Of a DNA stretch of 64,000 nt, positions 13,011 to 22,737 are shown in pieces. Source of the DNA: Glandiceps talaboti (Eukaryota; Hemichordata; Enteropneusta; Spengelidae). Both the position numbers and the translations under genes were made by a program. Positions within the stretch are counted from its first letter, which is position 1. Every line of letters starts with the position of its first letter. The stretch lies in contig NC_135555.1 in assembly GCF_964340395.1 (NCBI RefSeq), positions 16,566,246 through 16,630,245 of the forward strand, written 5' to 3'. The notes beneath the pieces were generated by a model. That model was not told the origin of the DNA. It searched no databases and was given only the letters and a program-made list of their open reading frames with translations.

Positions 13011-15829
13011 ATATTTAGTGTTAGAGAACCTTATGATATGTACTGAGAGAAAACCTGCCTTAAAGTGAAGCGCATATCGACTGTCAATGTTACTTTAATG
13101 TAGTATATTGATGACCATACAATTGTACACCACCAGCGTGCAGTAGGGTGTATGTCTATCCGTCAAAACAGTATGCCATTGGTTTGCGATGTGTTTCACT
13201 TTCATTAAATCTACAATCACCTCACGGTCTGGTTTGCATACTAATATCTAATTTGCATAATGGTAACCATATTAGGATAAGTACAGAAATCAGTTAGATG
13301 ACGTGTCAATCTTGTCCAGTATCCATGTATAACTGAATGGCTAATTCTTACAAATCACAAAATCCGACAAACTCGACATTCACGGAGATTTTGGATAAAA
13401 TACAGGTAAGCATATACTTCTGATCTATTTCAGTTGGGGAAATTATTATATTGTGGACGGTGAGTGGGTTCATAGTGTCATGGTGGTTGCATAGCAACAA
13501 GGTATTGGATGCTGTGGAGCGGAAAAAGTAAGATTCAGAAACTTGTAAGAATACTGATTCTTTGGCCTTCCGATGTTTTGTATCTCAAGGATTGGAGCAA
13601 ATCAAGGAGAAGCGCGTTGTGGGTTGGAGAGTATGTCTTGAATGTGAAATAGCAGGTTTAAACCAAGGACTGCCACTTTACGCTGATCAATCTTTCTGCA
13701 TACCTTTACCATACACACTCGCTACCGACAACAACAGTTTTCACAACCATCATAATCATTCTCCTCCACTCTTCCCATCCTGCACCTCCTCACCTCACCT
13801 CACCTCACTTCACCTCCCCTCCCCCACGTGCACCCAACCCTACCCCACCCATTCCCAAACCCCACGCTCCTCTTCCATTACAAAAGTGAAGATATGTGCG
13901 TAGAAATATTTGTCATGGAAACAATCGGTTGAAAACGCGTATGGTTATTACTGCTGTAAGCACTCGAGCTTTCAATAGTGAGTGTCCCCATCAGTGGCAT
14001 TACTCACTCAGTCTGAGCTCAGACCGTTGTGGAAAACCTATAGTGGTTTGCGCGTTCTGAGATACCTCTGTTACTCTATCCGTTTCACATAATAGCGACG
14101 ATATCCACCTGTCCAATATTATAGATAATTAATTGCATCTAATCACATTATTAGGTCACAAGTGCCTGTGGATATGATTCTTGTGTAAATTAAAGTATCA
14201 ACAAATGATGCACAAGATTCTTAATAAGATTCAGTTTGAGTCAGATTTTAGTATCTTATTCGTAAACTGACATGCGATAGCTGTCATTATGTAGATATTC
14301 CTGTTTTTAACTGCAAAGGGGACAGTTTTTGAAACTGTTTGGTTAGATATACTGATTTACTCGTAACATCACACACCCTGAACAGTATCGAATCACCTGT
14401 GAGTAACACATATCTGTGTAGGTGTACACATCGTATGGTGCTATATATCCGATCAAATTGATTTTAGGTCCGTACTCAAAATACTGTGTCCCCAGTGAAT
14501 AACAATTTCAACTCTTTACTATACTACTTATATATCAATTAGATCGCAAATTGACAATTATTTTTGCATTTTAACAATTTTCAGTGAATATGTTGGTTTT
14601 CTGATAAAAAAGAAATGCTACCCAAGTTATAGCTTGTGCAGCTGTATATAAGTATAGCGTTACAATATAGACTAGCAAATGGCCAATCAATACAACACAG
14701 TATGTAAGGATCCATACTTTACTCTATAAATAGTGATACGTGATGACTTTTCTATATCCAATATTCGGTTCCCCAGTCGAAAAATGACGTACATCAAAGA
14801 CGTACCCGCCGCTGTCACGTAAATTGCAACTTGTTACCATAAAAATAATTGTTGACTGGTTAACTTTTAGGTACACAAAACTAAAAATCTTCTAAAGGTC
14901 AAAGATGGGGAAATTTGTGGTCGATTGTTTTAGGCTTTCGACATTTATCAAATAATGGGTCTCCCTAGCTTCTTCTATGCGCTGCGGATTTTGGCCAATT
15001 AAGCTCATACTGGCAAGAGGTAAAAAGCTGTACAATCCATACTCGTTACGACTTAGGGCATGACGTCGCTAACGTCACGACGAGTTTTCTTTCGTGACCG
15101 CCGAACACAAGTTCCGCAGTGCGCCGACTCTAGATCTGATAACCTCGAGTAGCGAAGTTCCGGATCCTCGGTCTCATCACTTTTGCCACGGCCGATCGCC
15201 TCTAGCGGTCGCCCACCTGGATCATAAGATGACGTGCCGTGGTTCTTGCATCAAAAGACTCGAATAATCAATATACTTTCTTTGTTCAAGCCGATCACGA
15301 ATTCACACACGAAACCCCGAGGTCTTCATCGGGCTTCGGAGCTTTTCAAAATTCATGGAGAACTGCCAGGTGTGTGGTTAATTAGCTCCTGGATGAGACA
15401 GGCAACGTCCCACTTGTACGGCTGCAATTCTTTGATAGCTAACTGACTACAAAGGAGGATTCAATAGAGATCTTAATGATCTTATTACGTACGTTGTAAT
15501 ATGACGGTCATAGAGGTATTTGATGAATTGTGGTCACTTATATACAGCATTGGGCCCAGTACATGTTGCGCGTGTGATTATATATATTTTTTTTATTTAC
15601 AGGGGATACCGAGACAAGGAAAGAAGTAAAGCAAACTCGGCTTTTAAACTTAGTACAAACGCAGTGATAACATGTGCAGTCTGTAGGGAAATATGATGAA
15701 ACGTGCAATTTTAAGTAGCTAAAGTTATGGTTATTAAACCCAAACCTAGAAATTCTCATTGGTGGTGATGTAATAGACAGGGTAATTAGAAAGTACAATT
15801 AACAAACAGAACCGAAATCCATACTTAAT

Positions 15830-15830
<1 letters not shown>
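13011..15830. other. intergenic, nothing recognised
   Basis: 13780-13860 is C-rich with CACCT repeats. 15040-15230 is locally GC- and CpG-rich and includes AACGTCACGACG, a CRE-like half site; it may be a regulatory element but no gene starts visibly from it. Other frames are unrecognised. Confidence 0.4.
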
Positions 15831-15890
<60 letters not shown>

Positions 15891-16050
15891 CCACCATCGT
15901 CATCGCCACCACCACCACCACCACCACCACCACCACCACCACCACCACCACCACCACCATCGTCATCGCCACCACCACCACCACCACCACCACCACCACC
16001 ATCACCATCGTCATCATTATCACCACCACCACCACCACCACCACCACCAC
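15831..16050 (-). repeat. (CAT)n/(CAC)n compound trinucleotide array
   Basis: About 20 CAT units lead into CAC blocks separated by (CAT)CGTCATCGC spacers repeated at about 15895 and 15958 and a variant near 16007. The poly-Asp/poly-Gly minus frames are repeat translations, not a protein. Confidence 0.95.
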
Positions 16051-18133
16051 AGCCAACACTACCATCATCATATTTTCTCTCCATCGTTATGGGTACACTG
16101 TTGTCGACTGATTTAACGGTTGACGACACGATAAAGGTTAACTAATTGATTCAGTGATCAATTGATCCATCATCACGAACACCACCATTAACGTGTACAT
16201 GATTCTGTTATGTCTGTTTTCTATCTCTTTCTACATCGGCGAACTCGTATAATTTGTATCTATACTTTCAAAAATTACAATTGTGTACGTTTATATTCTA
16301 CATCAGGTCATCTTTTATCATACTATAACTTATATGTGCGTTCACATATTTCTACATTATTTGTTTTTTTGAACACGGTTTATCATATAGATATACTAGG
16401 AAAGTAGTTAGCATCGAACCTAAAATATTACCTTACAAGACACGGCTTGTTGTATTACCTATATATATTACCTATATATAATCTATCTATAATCAATAAA
16501 ATATATAATCTATCTATAAATAATCTATAGATATAAACTATATATACAATCTATCTATAATATATCTATAATCTATATAGATTGTATAATTTATATACTA
16601 GTATATTGCCATCAAGATTGTAATTTAACATTACTTTTGCTATGTGTGTATAATTTCGAAAAAAATGATCAAAAAATGTTTCAAAATTTGAAACTCTATC
16701 TTCAAGTTGACATTTTGTAAGTGTAAATAAAAATACTGTCTGTAAAACTAATATAATTGGTCATTATATAATTATTCACTCTGAAGTTATGCATTTGGAA
16801 GAGATTTTGAAAAAAACACTAATGACTAATGTCCTTTGCGGATATAGTCCTTTTACCTTTTTGAAGTTGTTTCACATTTAGACGCTTTTCTCTGATCGTG
16901 AGTCACTGCTCATAAGACGAGTAAGCTCAAAGTGTATGCGGCCATCAATCACGAATCAGGACTATGGACTACCTGGTGAGAAATGGCGGGAGATGATGCC
17001 GCTGTGACGGGAAGTTGAAAATTCGACAACGCACTTTTTAAAAGTGAAGCGGGCAAGGCTCTCACCAGGGCTCTCACACAGGTTTCAATGGTCGTGCTAT
17101 AACACGGAGACAAAGGGGGTGAAGGAACAAAAGATTTGGGAAGAGAGAGATGAAATCACCGTGTTGGTTTAAAAACAACAAGAATATGCTTTCGGTCTGC
17201 TATAGACCATTTAGCAGAAGGGGGGGGGGGGTAGAAGGGAACTTGAAAGAAGTGAGAAATGGGCGTGGCTAATATGTTCAGCGATGTGTGAAAGTGTGAG
17301 ACAGATTTTCGCGGATTTAGTCCATCTCAGCATGAAAATCACAAGCAGAGACTTTTACACATCCCACTGTTGGCTTTATCTATCTGTGATCCTCCAAGGC
17401 GATAGACATGGATCATTGTCTGAGTTCTTTCTGTTTTTTATTGAGTTCACACGAAGGCGTTTTTTTTGTTTTCTTTCAACTCAAAAACAAATTTAATAGA
17501 TTCTATACATTTCTCACCCTTGTGTGATATATATCATGTCCGAGTTAAAATTCAAAGTAAGAAAAAAAAACCAAAACGTCAAGAGCCGAGATTCCGTTGA
17601 TCTGCTAAACCCACTCGTACGTTTACAATGAGCAGGTACGTTTAGGGCTACTTTTCATAATTGACGAGTTAGTCACTAACAACTACGTGTAAGACGGGGC
17701 GTTCTCGGTTTTACTCTCTGCAGTCTCAAGTCGAGATAAAACATTTCCCCGCTTGCCTAGGTAATTTAAGGGAAGTACACATTTTCTCTTATTAAATCTC
17801 CAGGCGCGGAAACTTAGCAGTATCAGAGATTGGGTCACATTTGTCGTAAAAGTGCAAGTGCTCTTCTCTGCTTCCGTGGGACTCTCTACATGCAGTACTC
17901 TCCTCGTAGCGGCGTGAGCTCCCCTCGGAGAAGACAAACAAGTTAAAATGTCAACCTTTAGCTATCATAGTTGGTATCCGTAGCATTTAAAAAGATTGTG
18001 ATAAAAAATTGCGACTCTCGATCGAACAGACAACTATTTCCTTTTGATGCATGGCGGCGTCGAACGTGTAGAGGTTGGTAACCTCTCGAGCGATATGATA
18101 GGAATTTCTCCATGGACGTCACTAAAAGGGTTA
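16051..18133. other. intergenic, nothing recognised
   Basis: 16455-16610 is an AT-rich stretch of TATCTATAAT-type phrases. A G10 run lies at 17221-17230. 17580-18120 is comparatively CpG-rich and includes GCATGGCGGCG (YY1-like) near 18050; the ATG there opens only six codons. Confidence 0.45.
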
Positions 18134-18179
18134 CCTCGATCTCAGACCACTAACTATTTTTAGTGGTCTGAGCCTCGAT
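18134..18179 (+). other. perfect 13-bp hairpin flanked by 7-bp direct repeats
   Basis: CTCAGACCACTAA (18141-18153) pairs perfectly with TTAGTGGTCTGAG (18160-18172) over a 6-nt loop CTATTT. The hairpin is bounded exactly by CCTCGAT at 18134-18140 and again at 18173-18179. A 32-bp foldback with a target-site-like duplication could be the footprint of a tiny inverted-repeat element. Confidence 0.6.
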
Positions 18180-19358
18180 GAGAGTAGTTTATCACAATGC
18201 AAATTAAAATATTGGGGGGGGGGGGTTCTTTCCTCTCGGTGTGTTTTACATATTTGTACCCAGTAAGCATCTACAACAAGGTTTTATAGGCAAGGATGTG
18301 TACGAAATGAGTGAATGTTGATAAAAATTGGATTTAGCGAGTACATGTTTCTTATTTCTGATTTCTGAAGGTTATTTTCCACTAAGCTTATAGTGGTAGA
18401 AGTTAACAATTTTATCCGGATTGTAATTATGATGTTTGGTGGAATTTGGTCCTAATAAGAGAAACAATATCAATCAATCGAGATACGAAATTCCTGGCTA
18501 TCATGCCAAATAAATCCATATAACACGTACAATATGAAAGGACACCGCCAATAATGAAAGCGCAGTGTGCACGTCGATGCTTGCAAAGACGAGTCAGCAG
18601 TCGTCGTCGGAGAAACTATACCCTTCTCCCTACATACCACAAACCGGTTAGGAATGCTTTGCGGTACAGACGAAACGACGTAATTACTCTATGATCTTAC
18701 TAAACCGTAATACTTGAGAGAGAGAAAGAACATTAAAATGCTTTCAGCTATCGTCAGCCCACCTAAAACCGTGTTAAACAAGTTGTATCGTGCGTCTTTT
18801 GGTAGATTGCTGTTAAACAGAATAATTGAACACAGGGTAAGATTGTAACGAATCACGCCCACATGATGTAAATGATCCAAGAACTTCGTACTGTGAGCAG
18901 TCGGTGAGAGAGTCTCGAATTATAAATTAATTGATATTAAAATGTAATCTTTTTAATCAGTTTGACCAAAAGTTCCAATTATCTGCAGGCAGATAATGGG
19001 TATTCAGGAATTCAAAGATGTCAGTCACGAAAAGCTTTATCGAAGGATACGTGATGACGTCACGTAGCAACTGTTAGAAGATGACTATACTGTTATGAAG
19101 TATACATGAGGTCCATGCAAGTTTTCTTAACTATTTACAAACCTACATTGTGACTCCTATGCCTGTCTCTATCTGGTTCAATGAATTGAAATTGAACATA
19201 CGTTTGCTAGATTAAAATTAAATTAATAAGAACATAAACATGTTAGATTAAGATCAGAGTTTGCTCCTATACATAACGTAATCCAATTGCCGTATGAACT
19301 GTAGGTCAGGCACAACTCTATTCGTATGCTAGTATAGTTATCTATATAGCTATACTTG
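18180..19358. other. intergenic, nothing recognised
   Basis: A G12 run lies near 18213-18224. The rest is complex sequence. TTCAAAG at 19011-19017 fits a TCF core, but such 7-mers are common by chance. Confidence 0.45.
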
Positions 19359-19563
19359 TACACACACACACACACACACACATACATACATACACACATA
19401 CATACATACATACATACATACATACATACATACATACATACATACATACATACATACATACATACACACATCTATACATCTATACATACATCTATACATC
19501 TATCTATCTATCTATACATACATACATACATACATACATACATACATACATACATACATACAT
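19359..19563 (-). repeat. compound (CA)n-(CATA)n-(TCTA)n microsatellite
   Basis: CA units (19359-19382), CATA units, a block of CATCTATA/TCTA units (about 19468-19515) and CATA units again. On the minus strand this is the same ATGT motif that forms the + strand arrays at 5.9, 8.9 and 12.6 kb. Confidence 0.95.
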
Positions 19564-21799
19564 GTATACACATTGTGTTTGTATTTGGTGTGTACTACGT
19601 ACTTTGACTGTTTTGTCAGCCTGTGTATATACATCCAATAGCCCTCACATTACTGTCCTTGAATCAGTACAGTATACAGTAAAGTTTTTTTCCAGTGGTT
19701 TAGAAAGCCTTACTACAATAAACACAGTAATCGGAGCCATTCTTGTGTTGTTTGTGACGTCCAGTTGGACAATACCGTGCATATTTGCTCTTTGACCTTT
19801 GCGAGGTCAGCACCAAGGTGAATGTGGAGGACTTGGAGTAGGTTCTTCAGGTATGGTATTACACAGATTAAATGGCTCAACGTGTTTTCTTTTGTCAGTA
19901 ACTTTTTTTTTCTCTCCCTCCGATCATAACACATATTGTGATAAAGTACAAAGAATAGCAGTGGTTAGTTTTTTGGAGTCAAGACAAAGCTCAGAATATT
20001 AATAAAGTGATACATCTCCGATTTGCATGTCTCCAATTCAGCTGAAGACGTTTGATTCATTCATCCAAGCTATTAGGTATTAGGTTCAAGGTATTAGGTA
20101 TGAAACCCTTAGACTGTTGGAAAATAGCAAACAGACACGTGTTGGGGACACACGGCGAGTCTTCAAACAGGGAACTTCTGATTTAAATATGATGTCGGCA
20201 AACTTCGAAAAAGAGAAAAATCCTATTAATTGATGAGGAGAATGGATTGCACTGCGACATTTCGGTTTTTGCTGCTGGCGGTCGTCGCGCGGTGTCTCTA
20301 CAATTTCATCCGCCAAGACGACAACGAATAATGATCGTTCTGTCTTTGGACCGAAATAATCGCTTTGCACCGTGGGCAGATAATTGACTGTCTTACCGCC
20401 CTGTGCCGCGGCTGGATCGATGCAGAGTGAGTCTTTAACCAGCTCGTATACGACGAAGTACGTGGTCGAGGAAAAGGAAACTCGCAGTCTCCTTCCCCTA
20501 TACCTTTTTTTTCTTCTTCTTTGAACGATTGTATAAGATACGGGTGCTTTTTCTCTTTACTTTGGCGTAAAAGTTTCCTCAGAATTCTGACTCCCTGAGG
20601 TCATTGCTAAGGGTCACATAGGAAATTAATTTCAACTTCTATCCTTCTGCCTGCAATGCAAGGACCTTTACGTCTACTTTACACACAAACTAAATGGAAA
20701 AATAAGCCATAGGCATGTAAAACAAGGGAGATCGAGTTTTCTATAAGGTCAAAGTGTGCGCATTGCATTTCTCAGTACCGTGTGTACCCGAATGTGGTTT
20801 CCTATCAACAGCGCGTGGTGTGATGCTCAGCCGTGATATTTTATAGCGCCCTCTAGAGGCGGGGTAAGGATAGTGAAGAAGCGGGCTTCGTAGTTTTGTA
20901 CGTTTATGATCGAATTCGAGATTGTATAATTGTACAATCTTTTAACATTCAAAGCAAAATGATTTTTATGGCCATCTTATTCTGTTTGAGGATGATTTAA
21001 AATCAGATGTGATCATGTTGTGGGCTTCAGACAGCGTCTTGCTGCCATACTTCATAAATATTGTAAATTATCCGCCAAAGTGAGTTTGTTTATTTTTTTC
21101 TCATTTTGCTAAATTCGACTTCACAGCTGTTAAATACACTGCAAGGTGAAAATGGACGTAATTCCACAATTACGCCGCTGTTACGCAACCTCAAAAGTTT
21201 ACAAAGTGGATTTCCTGTAAAGTAAACTGTATGAATGGAGGTGATCATATACAGCGGGACAAGCACATAACAAAAGGTGAACCACAGTCCCTCAATCATT
21301 ATTGAATGTACTTCACCTAACACCCACATGCCAAGAGCCTAACTCAGACTCGTGTAAAACTTAAAAGAAATTAAAAGCGGAAACTGAAATAAATGCCCCA
21401 ATTTTGCTCGATGACCTTGTTGTTGTTGTTGTTGTTAATTCTGCCCGCTTTCTAGAAATAAACCATACTTATCTGGCTTATTATGAAGTGCTAAACGCTG
21501 TTCATAGGGTTGAATGTATTTCATACACTTTTTTTTTACGGAATGAACCGTGTGTGAGGGGAGGAGCGCGGAGGTCACGACGAAGCGATGCAAAAATGTA
21601 CGACGTCGCTATTATTTCCCTAGTAACTCCGCCCAATACAATTAGGAAGGACTGTCGGCATCTTTTTACTTGAGTCGTACTTGCCTTGACCATCCAACGT
21701 TCTAAACACTTGCGACCTCCAAAAATACTTTCTCGGCAATGCTTTCTGCCCGTTGTCACAGCCCGAAGCGCGCTCAACAAAGTCAACCCCGAAACTGCC
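19564..21799. other. nkd upstream region
   Basis: Complex, relatively CpG-rich sequence (notably 20240-20460 and 21540-21790). It contains a small hairpin AGATTGTA-N6-TACAATCT at 20919-20940 and the CTCF-like site listed separately. No open frame is convincing. 21600-21640 has GACGTCG, CCGCCC and CCAAT and could be a second promoter-like patch. Confidence 0.45.
20844..20859 (-). promoter_or_regulatory. CTCF-like motif
   Basis: On the minus strand CCTCTAGAGGGCGC matches 13 of 14 positions of the CTCF core CCASYAGRKGGCRS. It lies about 1.3 kb upstream of the nkd ATG. A second, weaker copy lies at 54288-54301. Both contain CTCTAGAGGGCGC, so a shared repeat origin is also possible. Confidence 0.35.
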
Positions 21800-22010
21800 G
21801 GCCAATGAAAAGATCCTTAACAATAGCGGTTTAATTAAGTTCAGAGAAAGCCAATGAGAGGTGTGTTTAGAGCGCGGGTGCTTTTATTGTACTAGCCCAT
21901 CAATCAGAAATTGACAGTCGAGGTGTTGACCCCGCCCACCCCTGACTAGCTATAGTAAAGCAAAGAGTGCCGACATAAACGCTAAACCTTCTAAAAGAAC
22001 ACCGCTTCTT
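21800..22010 (+). promoter_or_regulatory. candidate nkd core promoter
   Basis: Two CCAAT boxes (21802-21806 and 21851-21855), a GC-box/KLF-like CCCCGCCCACCCC at about 21930-21942 and a weak TATA-like CTATAGTAA at 21950-21958 lie in this order 150-360 bp upstream of the nkd ATG. A start of transcription around 21980-22010 would give a 5' UTR of about 150-180 nt. The motifs and their spacing are what is seen; promoter activity is inferred. CpG is frequent here compared with intron 3. Confidence 0.5.
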
Positions 22011-22070
22011 GCTACATTCATTCGCTAAGCTAAGTACAGGGTACACGCAACTCGCTGATTGTTAGTTTGG

Positions 22071-22121
22071 ATGGATCTACGCTAGTGTGTTTTGCCCTTG
22101 TGAGTGGATATTTCGATGTGA
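22071..22121 (+). promoter_or_regulatory. two minimal uORFs in the nkd 5' UTR
   Basis: The presumed 5' UTR holds ATG GAT CTA CGC TAG at 22071-22085, a four-codon uORF, and ATG TGA at 22116-22121, a start-stop element in the same frame as the main ORF 45 nt upstream of its ATG. Start-stop elements are known in other genes to stall initiating ribosomes; an effect here is inference and depends on where transcription starts. Confidence 0.5.
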
Positions 22122-22160
22122 CTTCATCACGACTGTGTAGTGTTCGCGAATCTGAAGAAT

Positions 22161-22185
22161 ATGGGAAAACTTCAGAGCAAACACG
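22161..22185 (+). CDS. nkd: naked cuticle homologue, coding exon 1 (MGKLQSKH)
   Basis: This 25-nt coding part encodes MGKLQSKH plus the first base of codon 9 and ends at a good donor (ACG|GTATGT). The octapeptide is the N-terminus I know from vertebrate NKD proteins (NKD2 begins MGKLQSKH). Gly2 is the myristoylation site that anchors NKD at membranes, a known property of the family. The ATG context is strong (A at -3, G at +4). An in-frame stop at 22119-22121 lies upstream, so the frame cannot start earlier in this exon. The phase-1 junction matches where vertebrate NKD genes split this short N-terminus. The 5' UTR probably extends to around 21980-22010. The N-terminal match is short and persuasive mainly because the next four exons fit in frame. 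Confidence 0.85.
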
Positions 22186-22399
22186 GTATGTTTTCAAGCG
22201 GTTTCCGGAACATGTGTTGACGAGCGCGTTCACGGTTCGGAGAGATACGGTGCATTGCACTATATACTTGCGATATAATTTCTACCCTTTGTCTTATTTA
22301 CTCGCGCTTTTGGATGAATTTTTTCTATTTTAGTAGCACTGATAATTCGTTTTCTTCTCTCCACATGGACGTTATTGCTTTGGACATTTCATCAAACAG

Positions 22400-22435
22400 C
22401 TGTCCCATTCAACAAGAAACGCGAAAGTCCGGAAG
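22400..22435 (+). CDS. nkd: naked cuticle homologue, coding exon 2 (VPFNKKRESPEG)
   Basis: A 36-nt micro-exon lies between an acceptor at 22398-22399 (TCAAACAG) and a donor AAG|GTAAGC. It is phase 1 at both ends. Read from exon 1 it gives A-VPFNKKRESPE-G. The KKRESPEG core matches the KRRESPEG/KRRENPEG signature that follows the N-terminal octapeptide in vertebrate NKD1 and NKD2, and a tiny second exon carries it there too as I recall. Intron 1 would be 22186-22399 (214 bp). A second acceptor, TTCTATTTTAG at 22323-22333, would start this exon 66 nt earlier in the same frame and add 22 mostly hydrophobic residues. I prefer 22400 because it gives the family-like junction. Confidence 0.85.
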
Positions 22436-22615
22436 GTAAGCGCATACATATATAGCCTTTGTCGGTAGTTTTTTCGTACATACGTACGTACGTTGATCGT
22501 CGAATGTATTAGATGTGTGGAAGGCGGGTGTATGCAGGGTTGGTTGTTCCCGTTCATCTTCTTTTCGTCCGTAATGTTGACAATGTGAGTGTCTCGTTCT
22601 TTTCGTCTTTGGCAG

Positions 22616-22737
22616 GTGGGACGTTTGTTTTCAACGGAAATTTTAACGCTAAGTACAGAAATCTCGAGGAATACAATCGGCAGAAGTCGGCCACGGGGTG
22701 GAATTTGGCCACCTATAAAGAGTGCCGATTGACCCCG
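22616..22737 (+). CDS. nkd: naked cuticle homologue, coding exon 3
   Basis: This exon begins after TCTTTGGCAG and ends at CCG|GTAAGT, a near-ideal donor. It enters in phase 1 (completing Gly21) and leaves in phase 0 after 40 full codons. It starts GTFVFNGNFNAKYRNLEEYN, aligning with the DSFVV or DSFAV stretch after SPEG in vertebrate NKDs, and ends YKECRLTP. The rest is a variable, polar region that I do not recognise, as expected: this part of NKD is poorly conserved between phyla. Intron 2 is 22436-22615 (180 bp). The next coding exon in phase 0 is almost 32 kb downstream. Confidence 0.82.

Noticed and set aside
12400-13046. Overlapping + frames of 156-167 residues
   Set aside because: They are translations of TATG and TCTG microsatellites in different registers.
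15746-16129. Minus-strand poly-Gly/poly-Asp frame of 127 residues
   Set aside because: It is the translated CAT/CAC array; flanks show no gene structure.
19011-20954. TTCAAAG (19011, 20948) and GGTCAAAG (20747) as TCF sites of a Wnt-feedback gene
   Set aside because: Wnt control of nkd is expected from the family, but single 7-mers are frequent by chance and I see no cluster or helper sites.
22067-22333. 88-residue + frame across the nkd leader
   Set aside because: It starts at TTG, not ATG, and runs through the exon 1 donor in a frame other than MGKLQSKH; it overlaps UTR, exon 1 and intron 1.
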